Assembly (NCBI GenBank): GCA_000802095.1
Contig: JUEB01000017.1
Location: forward strand, 303,782 to 367,781
DNA from: Peptococcaceae bacterium BICA1-7
GTDB taxonomy: Bacteria > Bacillota > Desulfotomaculia > Desulfotomaculales > Desulfocucumaceae
DNA length: 64,000 nucleotides
Direction of reading: 5' to 3'
Made by a program: the position numbers and the translations under genes. Every line of letters begins with the position of its first letter. The stretch's first letter is position 1. Of the stretch, positions 49,053-56,884 are shown piece after piece. Below the pieces are notes generated by a model that saw only the letters and a list, made by a program, of their open reading frames with translations, had not been told where the DNA came from and searched no databases.

Positions 49053-49367
49053 CTATTTACCTTCAGCTTTTTTGATAATCTCTCTTGCTCTATCTACCCA
49101 TGTTTCCGGCTGGCGGTTTCCAAGGTACGTTCCGCAGGATTCGTGGTATTCCTCAAAGGTTACTTCCTTGCCAGGTACGGCGCATTTACATGTGGGGCAC
49201 CACCATCCACTATGATCTTCAGGCGGTAACGCTTCCTTCAACGCCTCCAACAGTTCCGGGGCTGCTTTATAAATGTTTTTAAGTTCCCATTTGTCAGCGA
49301 AGGTGGTGCATCTTAAGCACATGTCAGTGCTTTCGTGCTGACATAATTCACATTCGTGTATTTTCAA
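49053..49367 (-). CDS. Cys-rich phage protein, 104 residues
   Basis: TTG 49367 follows GGGGGTGAGAG. KIHECELCQHESTDMCLRC and WWCPTCKCAVPG give two likely zinc sites; the rest is helical. The longer frame is rejected because it crosses two smaller genes with good ribosome binding sites. Confidence 0.5.
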   Translation of the reverse strand: MKIHECELCQHESTDMCLRCTTFADKWELKNIYKAAPELLEALKEALPPEDHSGWWCPTCKCAVPGKEVTFEEYHESCGTYLGNRQPETWVDRAREIIKKAEGK

Positions 49368-49378
49368 ACTCTCACCCC

Positions 49379-49459
49379 CTAAATCCCCGCCATCCCTGCC
49401 GCTATGCCAGCCAGCAGGAGCAGCGATATTGTAGCCATTTTGGTAATGTGCGCCCTCAT
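49379..49459 (-). CDS. 26-residue membrane peptide
   Basis: ATG 49459 after GGAGGGG. One hydrophobic stretch (ATISLLLLAGIAAGMAGI) following a short basic start. It overlaps the upstream stop (TGATG). Could be a regulator of a membrane complex or a toxin-like peptide; no family. Confidence 0.5.
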   Translation of the reverse strand: MRAHITKMATISLLLLAGIAAGMAGI

Positions 49460-49560
49460 CAAAACCCCTCCCTGAGTATCTTCTGCCACTGCCTGTGATA
49501 CCGTTCAAGCTCCTTTTGCTTTCTGCGCTCCCATAGCCACTGCCTTAACCACTTGAGCAT
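49459..49560 (-). CDS. Basic/aromatic peptide, 33 residues
   Basis: ATG 49560; starts MLKWLRQWLWERRKQKELER. Amphipathic, cationic helix. The ribosome binding site of the next gene lies in its end. No family. Confidence 0.45.
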   Translation of the reverse strand: MLKWLRQWLWERRKQKELERYHRQWQKILREGF

Positions 49561-49678
49561 CTGCAACACTCCTTCTTTTGTTTTCAAGGTTCGCGCCTAT
49601 CCGTGTGACCGTCTCCTTTACCTGTGCGCTGATTACTTCCTGACAACTCGGGCAGTAGGGGCGGCGTAGGTAGTTCAT
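49505..49678 (-). CDS. Small protein with CxxC, 57 residues
   Basis: ATG 49678 overlaps the upstream stop. CPSCQEVISAQVKETVTRIG; overlaps the cationic-peptide gene by 56 nt in another frame. No family. Confidence 0.45.
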   Translation of the reverse strand: MNYLRRPYCPSCQEVISAQVKETVTRIGANLENKRRSVADAQVVKAVAMGAQKAKGA

Positions 49679-49905
49679 GACTCATTACTTATCTGCTTGT
49701 TGATCCGGTTGACGAGGGCGGTGAAATCGGCGAAGTCTTGTTTCGAATAACTAGCTCGCCCTTCATGGGAATGGTGCTGTATTCTGACAACTGAATCGCC
49801 TTCAACAATATCTACTTCGACTTTAACGTTAGCCATGCCCCATGTTTTAAATTCAGCTTTACATATCGGCCTGTCATCGTCCTTGTAGGTGTACTTAATA
49901 TCCAT
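49675..49905 (-). CDS. Phage hypothetical protein, 76 residues
   Basis: Beta-rich (DIKYTYKDDDRPICKAEFKT, VKVEVDIVEGDSVVRIQHHS) with a helical end. Good ribosome binding site (AAGGAGGAACC). No family. Confidence 0.55.
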   Translation of the reverse strand: MDIKYTYKDDDRPICKAEFKTWGMANVKVEVDIVEGDSVVRIQHHSHEGRASYSKQDFADFTALVNRINKQISNES

Positions 49906-49923
49906 GGTTCCTCCTTTCGCTGG

Positions 49924-50061
49924 TTAGGCTGGCTGGTTGGCTTTGCGCCTTCTCTCCCCTTCTTTGCGCTCTTCCCGGCGTATTATCCCGGCGATTATCT
50001 GAGCTGCCGCCCAAAGGTTTGGTTTTCGCTTTTTCAGGTCCTCAATTTCTGCCTTTGTCAT
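49924..50061 (-). CDS. Basic phage microprotein, 45 residues
   Basis: ATG 50061 overlaps the end of the HTH gene by 20 nt. KPNLWAAAQIIAGIIRREER then a basic tail. No family. Confidence 0.5.
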   Translation of the reverse strand: MTKAEIEDLKKRKPNLWAAAQIIAGIIRREERKEGERRRKANQPA

Positions 50062-50287
50062 TGTTATCACCTCGCTGATTGATTAGTTTGCTGATACTTG
50101 TCTTTAAGGCGTTTGCAATTCTGGCCAGCACCCTGACAGAAGGCTTTTTCTTGCCATCCTTAATGTTATGGAGGGCGCCCTTCGATATATCCGCTTCCTG
50201 GGCCACTTTGGGCTGAGTTGTTTTTAGTTCCTGAATCCGGCTTTTGATGCGCTTGCCGATGGAGTAGTTTTTATCTTTCTTTTTCAC
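50042..50287 (-). CDS. XRE (Cro-like) regulator
   Basis: 81 residues: KRIKSRIQELKTTQPKVAQEADIS, KGALHNIKDGKKKPSVRVLARIA. Complete HTH, no protease domain. First gene of the leftward early operon; GTG start. Probably a Cro-type switch. Confidence 0.8.
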   Translation of the reverse strand: MKKKDKNYSIGKRIKSRIQELKTTQPKVAQEADISKGALHNIKDGKKKPSVRVLARIANALKTSISKLINQRGDNNDKGRN

Positions 50288-50355
50288 AGGATTTACCTCT
50301 CTTGTGTCGAAATGGTAGTTGTCGATGCTATCAATTGACGAAGGGAGGTGAGATT

Positions 50356-50511
50356 ATGAGTCTCAAGTGTCCTTTTCAACAGGAAAACGGTAAGCCGAAA
50401 AACTGTTCGGATGACTGTGCATTGATTGTTGTTACAAAAAACGTTGCAAGTTGCGCCTTTGCTCAATTAGCGGCTACCTTGTCGGAATTGTCCTCTAAGA
50501 TTCAGAAATAA
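50356..50511 (+). CDS. Cys-rich microprotein, 51 residues
   Basis: ATG 50356 after GGGAGGTG. CPFQQENGKPKNCSDDCALIV and a later Cys form a compact metal-binding pattern seen in small proteins of Firmicutes mobile elements. Transcribed against the early operon. It overlaps the end of the opposing gene by 17 nt. Confidence 0.6.
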   Translation: MSLKCPFQQENGKPKNCSDDCALIVVTKNVASCAFAQLAATLSELSSKIQK

Positions 50512-50647
50512 GGCTCTCAATCTTTTCCTGGGCCTTCTTGAGAATGTGAAGGGAATTGAGAAGGCCCGGGTTACTTTTTTGAAGCAGGTCAACTATTTCG
50601 CTTGCAATATGATTTGCTTTTGCGGCTGTAATCGTTATGTTGTCCAT
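50495..50647 (-). CDS. Helical phage microprotein, 50 residues
   Basis: ATG 50647 after GGAGGTG. ITAAKANHIASEIVDLLQKS and AQEKIESLISES form two helices; co-transcribed with the repressor 4 nt upstream. Confidence 0.55.
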   Translation of the reverse strand: MDNITITAAKANHIASEIVDLLQKSNPGLLNSLHILKKAQEKIESLISES

Positions 50648-50651
50648 CTTT

Positions 50652-50894
50652 TCACCTCCCTTCTGTTCCGGTTTTCTTATTACGCATATTGCGGACTGTT
50701 TCTGTTTTAAAAAATTCCCCTATGGGAACGTCAAGAATGTCAGCTATTTGCTTAAGTTCATCTGCATCAATGCTCCTGCGACCCTTTTCGATATTATTAA
50801 GCCATCCTGGCGATTTTCCAAGCTTCTTATTAATGTAAGCTTGTGTAACACCCTTTGAAAGTCTTATTTCTCTTGTCCGCTGACCTATTGTCAT
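50652..50894 (-). CDS. XRE regulator (leftward) at the immunity region
   Basis: 80 residues: TREIRLSKGVTQAYINKKLG and KSPGWLNNIEKGRRSIDADELKQIA, a complete HTH. Its own promoter contains its likely operator (CGCATTATGCG). A further imperfect copy, CGCATATTGCG, is in its own 3' codons at 50683-50693. Confidence 0.82.
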   Translation of the reverse strand: MTIGQRTREIRLSKGVTQAYINKKLGKSPGWLNNIEKGRRSIDADELKQIADILDVPIGEFFKTETVRNMRNKKTGTEGR

Positions 50895-50908
50895 GTTATC
50901 ACCACCTT

Positions 50909-50962
50909 CGCATTATGCGGAATTCTTGTATTGATTATATATCCGCATTATGCGTATGTCAA
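50909..50962 (-). promoter_or_regulatory. Leftward immunity promoter with twin operators
   Basis: Minus strand: -35 TTGACA (50962-50957), 17-nt spacer, -10 TATAAT (50939-50934). Operator CGCATTATGCG at 50944-50954 fills the spacer; a second perfect copy is at 50909-50919, 35 bp away. A half site (TTTTGCGGAAT) lies at 50977-50987 towards the rightward gene. Confidence 0.85.
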
Positions 50963-51056
50963 TAAGATATTATTCATTTTGCGGAATATATTTTGCTTAC
51001 CGTGGAAATCTGTTAATATGAAGGCGTAGTACATTTTGAACATTGGAGTAGTGTTT

Positions 51057-51413
51057 ATGAGTTTAGGAGAAAGATTAAAGCAAGCACGGGAGGAAAAGGG
51101 ATTTACACAAATATTCGCAGCCAAAAAATTAGGTGTAGCTAATACAACATTGTCTGGTTATGAAAATAACGACAGAAGGCCAGATCCCAATATGCTTAAA
51201 AAATTGGCTGAACTATATAGCGTCTCTCCAAATTGGCTTTTAGGTATTGACCACTTTAATCGAAAAGAATTAAAAAAGCATGGCCCTGTCGGGATAGACC
51301 TATATGAGGAAGCAGAAAAAAATGGCTTAACAGACGAGGAGGCGGCAGAAATATTGAAAGCTTTCGGTCCTCTTTTCAAGAAGCATCAGTCGAAATTTGT
51401 CGAAAATGATTAG
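51057..51413 (+). CDS. XRE lysogeny repressor (CI-like, no protease)
   Basis: 118 residues: LKQAREEKGFTQIFAAKKLG, ANTTLSGYENNDRRPDPNML, then a linker and a helical tail (TDEEAAEILKAFG). Without a LexA-type peptidase it cannot self-cleave, so induction must work through another route, such as the antirepressor at 13280. ATG 51057 follows GGAG. Confidence 0.85.
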   Translation: MSLGERLKQAREEKGFTQIFAAKKLGVANTTLSGYENNDRRPDPNMLKKLAELYSVSPNWLLGIDHFNRKELKKHGPVGIDLYEEAEKNGLTDEEAAEILKAFGPLFKKHQSKFVEND

Positions 51414-51525
51414 ACTTTTAAAACTATAGTCCCCCTTAAAAAATCACTTGTATCTGTCGTAAAATAGTTATAGAATACTTTTATCCAAAAAGACAGAACA
51501 GGTGTTCGGAAGGGGGCTCGGCGCA

Positions 51526-51708
51526 ATGAAGTGTTTGTATGAGCACTTGCCCGAAAAGGTCAAGGCTTATCGGTTTGATGGTGGAAGTTTCGTGAATGCA
51601 AAAGAGTGTCCCCAAAATGAAAAAAGGATTTGCCGGGAAAGGGGTCCGTGTTGCCTTGGGACAAGCCGTAATTGTGAGCAAAATAATTGTCCGAATAATC
51701 AAAAATAA
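51526..51708 (+). CDS. Cys-rich small protein, 60 residues
   Basis: ATG 51526 after AAGGGGG. Starts MKCLYEHLPEKVKAYRFDGG; eight Cys (CPQNEKRIC, CCLGTSRNCEQNNC) probably bind zinc. Between repressor and P63C genes, on the same strand. Confidence 0.6.
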   Translation: MKCLYEHLPEKVKAYRFDGGSFVNAKECPQNEKRICRERGPCCLGTSRNCEQNNCPNNQK

Positions 51709-51918
51709 GCAGAGTCGGCCCGGAGCAATGCCGACTTAAATAAAACCCTCCCGCCCGACCGTCTTCCGGGCGTTAGGCGAAGACAAGGATACCGGTACAA
51801 CTACAAAAGAGAAGAGCCTGCTCCGTCTGCCAGGCATAAATAACCGAGACGAATAAGGACCCTGGAGCAATCTGGGGTTCTTTTGTATAGTGAGAGTTAT
51901 AAAAAGGAGTGATTATGC
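51709..51918 (+). other. 210-nt leader with hairpins before P63C gene
   Basis: No ORF. AGTCGGC...GCCGACT (51714-51738) forms a 7-bp hairpin, and GGACCCTGGAGCAATCTGGGGTTC plus TTTTGT (51862-51889, written here in one piece of fewer than 25 with loop GAGCAAT) resembles a terminator 30 nt before the next gene. May attenuate P63C/integrase expression. Confidence 0.45.
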
Positions 51919-52830
51919 ATGGAGGAAGAGAAGGTTTTAAAAGCAACTCATGGGTCCCCTGACCACCCGCTTAAGATTGGTGAAATAGAAATACCATGTT
52001 ATGTTCTTGAGGATGGCAGAAGGGTTTTATATCAGAGAAGCATGGTTACTGCGCTGGGTATGTCTAGGGGTGGAAGCTCAAAAGGTGGCGGTGACCGACT
52101 TCGATTGTTTGTATCGGGAAAAGGACTCGAACCCTTTATTTCAAAGGAATTACTGGAGGTTACCGCTAATCCTGTTAAATTCCGCACTACAAAAGGTAAT
52201 CTAGCTTATGGGTATGACGCTCAAATTCTTGCTGATATTTGTGATGCAGTTTTAGCAGCGAGAAAGGCTGGTGCCTTACAAAAACAGCAATACCATATAG
52301 CAGAAAAATGCGAGATATTAATGCGCGGGTTTGCTAGGGTAGGTATAATTGCCTTAGTTGATGAAGCTACCGGCTATCAGGCAGCTCGTGATAGAGACGA
52401 ATTGCAAAAATTATTAGCCTTATATTTATCAGAAGAAAAACTAAAATGGGCTAAAATGTTTCCAGATGAATACTATAGACAACTTTTCCGTTTGCGCGGG
52501 TGGATGTATAGTCCCATTGACACGAAACGGCCCCAAGTCGTTGGCAAATATACTAATCAATTAGTATACGAAAAACTTCCTCCTGCCGTCCTGGAGGAAC
52601 TTAGAAAGCTAAACCCTGTTAGAAACAAAAAAACACATAGGCGTGGTGCTGCACACTTTCAATATTTGTCTACTGACATTGGACAACCGGACTTAAGAGA
52701 TCATTTACTTCAGTTAATTGCCATCATGCGCATATCATCAAATTGGCCTAATTTTATAAGCAATTTTAAGAAAGCATTTCCAGCACCAGGGGATCAGCTT
52801 GAATTGGAATTTGATGATTCAGAAGAATAA
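51919..52830 (+). CDS. P63C domain protein
   Basis: 303 residues. The C-terminal P63C domain is clear: EKLKWAKMFPDEYYRQLFRL, VVGKYTNQLVYEKLPPAVLEEL, FQYLSTDIGQPDLRDHLLQL and SSNWPNFISNF. An N-terminal part (VLEDGRRVLYQRSMVTALGMSR) resembles BRO/KilA-like antirepressor starts. Function unknown. Directly upstream of the integrase and co-oriented (13-nt gap). Confidence 0.85.
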   Translation: MEEEKVLKATHGSPDHPLKIGEIEIPCYVLEDGRRVLYQRSMVTALGMSRGGSSKGGGDRLRLFVSGKGLEPFISKELLEVTANPVKFRTTKGNLAYGYDAQILADICDAVLAARKAGALQKQQYHIAEKCEILMRGFARVGIIALVDEATGYQAARDRDELQKLLALYLSEEKLKWAKMFPDEYYRQLFRLRGWMYSPIDTKRPQVVGKYTNQLVYEKLPPAVLEELRKLNPVRNKKTHRRGAAHFQYLSTDIGQPDLRDHLLQLIAIMRISSNWPNFISNFKKAFPAPGDQLELEFDDSEE

Positions 52831-52843
52831 TTGAGGTGACACC

Positions 52844-54322
52844 ATGCAAGCAGTAGCATACATAAGGGTTTCAACGGACGAACAGGCCAAGGAAGGTTAC
52901 TCTGTCCCGGCCCAAAAAGAGAGACTTGAAGCCTTCGCCAAGTCCCAGGGATGGACCATAATTGACTATTACATGGAAGAAGGTCAGTCGGCAAAAGACC
53001 TGAACAGGCCGGAAATGCAAAGGCTGATTGATGATATAAAGAAGGGCAGCATGGGAATAGAGGTTGTCCTTGTTTACCGGCTGGACAGGCTCACCAGGTC
53101 CGTTCTTGATTTATATAAGCTACTTAAGCTGTTTGATGATAATAAGGTTGCCTTCAGGTCAGTAACAGAGGTCTATGATACTACAACGGCAATGGGCAGG
53201 CTGTTTATTACACTTGTTGCCGCCCTTGCCCAGTGGGAACGGGAAAACCTGGCTGAACGTGTCCGAATGGGCATGGCTGAAATGGCAAGGCAAGGGAGAA
53301 GGCCTGGGACAAAGGAGCCGTATGGATATAATTATGTAGACGGCAGTCTTATTGTAAACAAAACAGAAGCAGCTATAGTTAAGAAAATATTTGACATGTA
53401 TATGCGAGGCTACGGATTAAGGACAATTGTCAAATGGCTAAACAACCCCGAACACCCCGTTCCCTCAAAAACTGGCCGGCCATGGTATGAGAATACAGTC
53501 TCATACATAATTACAAACCCTCTTTATGTTGGTAAATTTGTGTGGGGCAGAGATCCGGCTGAAATAAAAAAACACAAAACATTGTTCCGTGCCGTTGCGC
53601 CAGAGTACATCTATGATGGATCGCATGAAGCAATTTTAGATAATGACACCTGGGAGCAAGCACAGTTTAAACTAAAAAAGAGAAAGAACATGCCTCCACG
53701 CTTAGCATCAAGCAACTACCCGTTAACAGGAGTATTAAAGTGTGGGCTGTGTGGAGCTGGTATGTGTGGCAGCATTTCAACACAAAAAAACAAGAGTGGG
53801 AAAAGAAAAGTGCGCTGGTATAAGTGTGGCGCACGTGACCATGCATTGGGATGCACAATGAAATATATGAGGGCTGAGACGGTAGAAGAAAAAGTGTTAG
53901 AATATTTAAGCAGTATAACAAATTCAAGCGATCTGCACATTCTTGCAGACACTTCCCTTAGAGACAAGGGTAATTCAAAGGAGCAGGAGGAAATTGCATC
54001 TGTCAACAAGGAAATAAAGGAATTAACTGCCAAGAAAAAGAAATGGTATGATGCTTTTGAGGTTGGAGTTATAGGGATAGATGATTTAAGAGAGAGAACA
54101 AAAAGCATAGCCGACAAAGAGGTGTTTTTAAGGGAAAGACTTTCTGAAATAGAGTTGGTCGAGGAATTTTCCTGGACCCCCGAAGAAAGATTTCAGATGG
54201 TTAAAAACATAAATTGGGCCTGGGACCGGGCAACTCCAGAGGAGCGAAAAGAATTAATCAGAGAATTGTTTGAAAAGATATCCATATTTCCTACCGGGGA
54301 AATGGAGTATGAATTTATATAG
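52844..54322 (+). CDS. Large serine recombinase (integrase)
   Basis: 492 residues. Resolvase domain with catalytic Ser10 in AYIRVSTDEQ and Arg in VLVYRLDRLTRS; recombinase domain from about 155 (GMAEMARQGRRPGTKEPYGY); zinc ribbon with CGLCGAGMCG and a later C-x-C pair (CGARDHALGC); coiled coil (EEIASVNKEIKELTAKKKKW). Stops 19 nt before the attR core, the usual position for serine integrases. Inserts the phage into comM; excision needs a directionality factor not identified here. Confidence 0.95.
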   Translation: MQAVAYIRVSTDEQAKEGYSVPAQKERLEAFAKSQGWTIIDYYMEEGQSAKDLNRPEMQRLIDDIKKGSMGIEVVLVYRLDRLTRSVLDLYKLLKLFDDNKVAFRSVTEVYDTTTAMGRLFITLVAALAQWERENLAERVRMGMAEMARQGRRPGTKEPYGYNYVDGSLIVNKTEAAIVKKIFDMYMRGYGLRTIVKWLNNPEHPVPSKTGRPWYENTVSYIITNPLYVGKFVWGRDPAEIKKHKTLFRAVAPEYIYDGSHEAILDNDTWEQAQFKLKKRKNMPPRLASSNYPLTGVLKCGLCGAGMCGSISTQKNKSGKRKVRWYKCGARDHALGCTMKYMRAETVEEKVLEYLSSITNSSDLHILADTSLRDKGNSKEQEEIASVNKEIKELTAKKKKWYDAFEVGVIGIDDLRERTKSIADKEVFLRERLSEIELVEEFSWTPEERFQMVKNINWAWDRATPEERKELIRELFEKISIFPTGEMEYEFI

Positions 54323-54341
54323 TCGTGTTTTGCTTTGGTAA

Positions 54342-54346
54342 GGGGT
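54342..54346. other. attR core (right prophage junction)
   Basis: GGGGT, matching attL. Rebuilding attP from the phage ends gives the symmetric arms GTTTTG-x4-G-x-TAA on both sides of GGGGTAGC, with GT exactly central; GT is the likely crossover dinucleotide. Confidence 0.88.
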
Positions 54347-54965
54347 CCTTTTCCTTGATGAGATGCCGGAATTCTCGAAAGACTGCCTGGAGGCCCTCAG
54401 ACAGCCGCTGGAGGATGGCATTGTGACCATCTCCAGGGCCAGCGCCTCCATTACCTACCCGGCCTCCATAACCCTGCTGGGAGCGTGCAATCCCTGTCCG
54501 TGCGGCTATTACGGGGACCATTTAAAGCAATGCCGCTGCACCCCGTCCCAGGTAAAAAAATATATGGGGAAAATTTCAGGCCCCCTGATGGACCGCATGG
54601 ACATATCCATAAACATGCCCCGGCTGACTTACGAGGAGCTTAACAGCACGGTGCCCTCCGAGGGATCGGAAAACGTAAGGGAAAGGGTTCAAAGGGCCAG
54701 GGGAATACAGACAGAGCGCTTTCACCAGATGGGAATAAAGTGCAACGCCCACCTGTCGGGGTCCCAGTCCAGGGATTTCTGCAGGCTTTCAGCAGAGGCC
54801 GAGTCTCTGGTCAAATCCTCCTTCAGGCAGCTAAAGCTAAGCGCCCGGGCCCACGACAGGCTATTAAAGGTAGCCCGCACAATTGCTGACCTGTCCGGAA
54901 GTGAAACTGTGGAGGCCGATCACCTGGCTGAGGCTCTTCAGTACCGCAGGCCGGATTCTTCATAG
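54345..54965 (+). CDS. comM: ComM/YifB C-terminal part
   Basis: Continues the interrupted gene in frame: VLFLDEMPEFSKDCLEALRQP (Walker B LFLDE), VTISRASASITYPAS, the Cys loop GACNPCPCGYYGD, SGPLMDRMDISINMP and a C-terminal Mg-chelatase-type region ending EALQYRRPD. Together with 8516-9421 it makes 507 codons, the normal ComM length. It has no start of its own in the lysogen except an internal ATG at 54363. Confidence 0.92.
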   Translation, partial: VLFLDEMPEFSKDCLEALRQPLEDGIVTISRASASITYPASITLLGACNPCPCGYYGDHLKQCRCTPSQVKKYMGKISGPLMDRMDISINMPRLTYEELNSTVPSEGSENVRERVQRARGIQTERFHQMGIKCNAHLSGSQSRDFCRLSAEAESLVKSSFRQLKLSARAHDRLLKVARTIADLSGSETVEADHLAEALQYRRPDSS

Positions 54966-55077
54966 CCTCCCCGCTAAAAGTATATTACTATTTACCATAC
55001 CGCCTTTTTATAATTAAAATCTGATCGGCTCTCTTGTTTAGATAGTGGAAATAAGGACTGAGGATGTGAGGAAAGCA

Positions 55078-55923
55078 TCAAATTTTAGTTATAGCTTTTA
55101 TTCTTTTAGGCAGATTAGGATGAGTCGACAATATTTCCGATAACCACGTCCAAAAACCTGCCCCATTATTTACTTGGGCTATAAACTCGTTTACATCTAC
55201 TTTCTTATATAATCTCTTACCGGCGGCAAGAACAAGTAGCCCAGAAGCTGCTTCCCCGGGGTTAAAGTATGCCCCAATCCTATCGCAGGTATATTCACAG
55301 GCACGAGAATATGCAGTGCCTAAAAAGGGGATTAGCAGAGCAGGATACAATAACCAGAACCATGTCACATGTCTTCTTTTTATGTGGCCCAGTTCATGGC
55401 CTATAACAAAGGAAAGAGCCGATTCGCCTTTTTCATAGGCCAGTTCAAATATATCAGAAAAAATGACCATAAAGTCTCTACCAAAGAATCTTGTTGCAAA
55501 CGCATTAAGCAATCCACCTTGCTGTATAATATAAACTTCTGGAACCGGGTAGATACCCATTCTTTCCGAATACTGTTTAATAACGTTAAACACCTCGGGA
55601 AATTGCCTTTCTGTAATTCTGACACCGTTTCCCCTGATAGAACCTATAAAAATTCCCTGAGAAACCAAGAGCATTGCATATAAAGCAATTATGTAGCCTA
55701 TCCCTGCCACAGAAACTATAAGGCTTATAAATATCAGCACAGTAGCAACGATTAATAATTTAAAGTATAATCTCTCCTTTGGATGAACCAGCATATCCCA
55801 TTGTACTGTAATATTGTTGCCATAAACCTGTGCAGTTGGCTGTGTTTCTACTATTTGATGGCCGCAGTCTTTACAAAACTTTGCCTGTTCATCATTCTCG
55901 ATCCCACAATTAGAGCAGTTCAT
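55078..55923 (-). CDS. Zinc-ribbon M48 metallopeptidase
   Basis: 281 residues. N-terminal zinc ribbon CSNCGIENDEQAKFCKDCG; two membrane helices (about 54-95); M48 active site HELGH at 176-180 with GHELGHIKRRH, and a third ligand Glu in SRACEYTCDR. Membrane protease of HtpX type, probably cleaving damaged membrane proteins. Convergent with comM. Confidence 0.9.
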   Translation of the reverse strand: MNCSNCGIENDEQAKFCKDCGHQIVETQPTAQVYGNNITVQWDMLVHPKERLYFKLLIVATVLIFISLIVSVAGIGYIIALYAMLLVSQGIFIGSIRGNGVRITERQFPEVFNVIKQYSERMGIYPVPEVYIIQQGGLLNAFATRFFGRDFMVIFSDIFELAYEKGESALSFVIGHELGHIKRRHVTWFWLLYPALLIPFLGTAYSRACEYTCDRIGAYFNPGEAASGLLVLAAGKRLYKKVDVNEFIAQVNNGAGFWTWLSEILSTHPNLPKRIKAITKI

Positions 55924-56235
55924 GTTTAACCTCCCATGCCTTAATATGGCGTAATATTCCCGGGGTGTACGCTGTTTTTTATTTGCATTCCCTGTAGTTC
56001 CAATGAGGGGCTGGTTTTGCAGAACAGCGCCATCATCTTGTTATTGCCACATTGAGTTTAATACATAAGAAACTTCCTTACAGGGTAATCCAAATTGTTT
56101 TGGTTTATGAAATAATTATTCATTTATCTCCCAAATACCTTCTTTATTTTCCATTTTTTACTTATAAAATTACAAATTAGAAGGCAAATAAAAATACATA
56201 GAGAATATATTTTAGAGTGTGGAAGGGGGATATTT
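55924..56235. other. AT-rich intergenic region
   Basis: No gene. The last 80 nt before 56236 are very AT-rich and should hold the promoters of both flanking genes; no clear -35/-10 pair stood out. Confidence 0.4.
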
Positions 56236-56829
56236 ATGGCTATAACAGTAGTTGCTCTAAACGGTAGTCCACGCCCCAAGGGTAACACCTATCACTCCCT
56301 GAAAACAGTCCTAGATACATTGGAAGAGGAAGGAATAACGAGTGAGTTACTGCAACTGGGTAGCAAAAAATATAGTGGCTGCAAGGCCTGCTTCAAATGC
56401 GCCGAGATAAAAAACCGCCGCTGTGCCAAAAATGATGATGAAATGAACTTTATCATCGAGCACGTGCTGGCCGCAGATGGAATTCTTATAGGCTCTCCGG
56501 TATATTTCAGCAATGTGACCACCGAGGTAAAGGCTTTTATTGACCGCTGTGGAATGGTGGCCAAAATGAATGACGACATGCTTAAAGGTAAGGCCGGGGC
56601 AGCGGTTATATCGGTGCGCCGGGCAGGCGCCACCTTTGCATACTCCGCTGTGAATTTCTTTTTCGGCATATCCCAGATGATTATACCCTGCTCCAGCTAC
56701 TGGAACCTGGGTATTGGGATGATGCCGGGAGACGTGGAAAAAGACGCCGAAGGAGTTGAAACCTTCAAAACCCTTGGCCGGAACATGGCCTATCTTTTAA
56801 AGCAAATCCACCCGCCTGCCAATAATTAA
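56236..56829 (+). CDS. Flavodoxin-like NAD(P)H-dependent FMN reductase
   Basis: 197 residues. Starts ITVVALNGSPRPKGNTYHSL (phosphate-binding loop of flavodoxin-fold reductases), SGCKACFKC with extra Cys (possible Fe-S as in iron-sulphur flavoproteins), GSPVYFSNVTTEVKAFIDRC. Cytosolic redox enzyme, substrate unknown. Single gene, own terminator. Confidence 0.85.
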   Translation: MAITVVALNGSPRPKGNTYHSLKTVLDTLEEEGITSELLQLGSKKYSGCKACFKCAEIKNRRCAKNDDEMNFIIEHVLAADGILIGSPVYFSNVTTEVKAFIDRCGMVAKMNDDMLKGKAGAAVISVRRAGATFAYSAVNFFFGISQMIIPCSSYWNLGIGMMPGDVEKDAEGVETFKTLGRNMAYLLKQIHPPANN

Positions 56830-56846
56830 ACCATTATGGCTGGTAC

Positions 56847-56884
56847 AAAGGGGACCGGGTAAAATAATGCCCGGTCCCCTTTAT
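56847..56884 (+). terminator. Terminator of flavin reductase gene
   Basis: AAGGGGACCGGG and CCCGGTCCCCTT form a 12-bp stem (loop TAAAATAATG) followed by a TTTATTAT tract. Confidence 0.88.

Larger units (their letters stand above)
9421..54346. mobile_element. Complete short-tailed-type prophage (~44.9 kb) in comM
   Basis: Bounded by GGGGT cores that rebuild comM exactly. It contains the integrase, immunity region, replication/recombination genes, terminase, portal, scaffold, coat, adaptor/nozzle-like proteins, ejection proteins and lysis genes. No tape measure, tube or sheath gene is present, pointing to a podovirus particle. Most genes read leftward; only the lysogeny block and a three-gene cargo operon read rightward. 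All core modules are unbroken, so it may be inducible. Confidence 0.92.

Noticed and set aside
9421..54346. Siphovirus or myovirus
   Set aside because: No tape measure, major tail tube, sheath or baseplate genes; portal, adaptor, nozzle and ejection-type genes fit a short tail.
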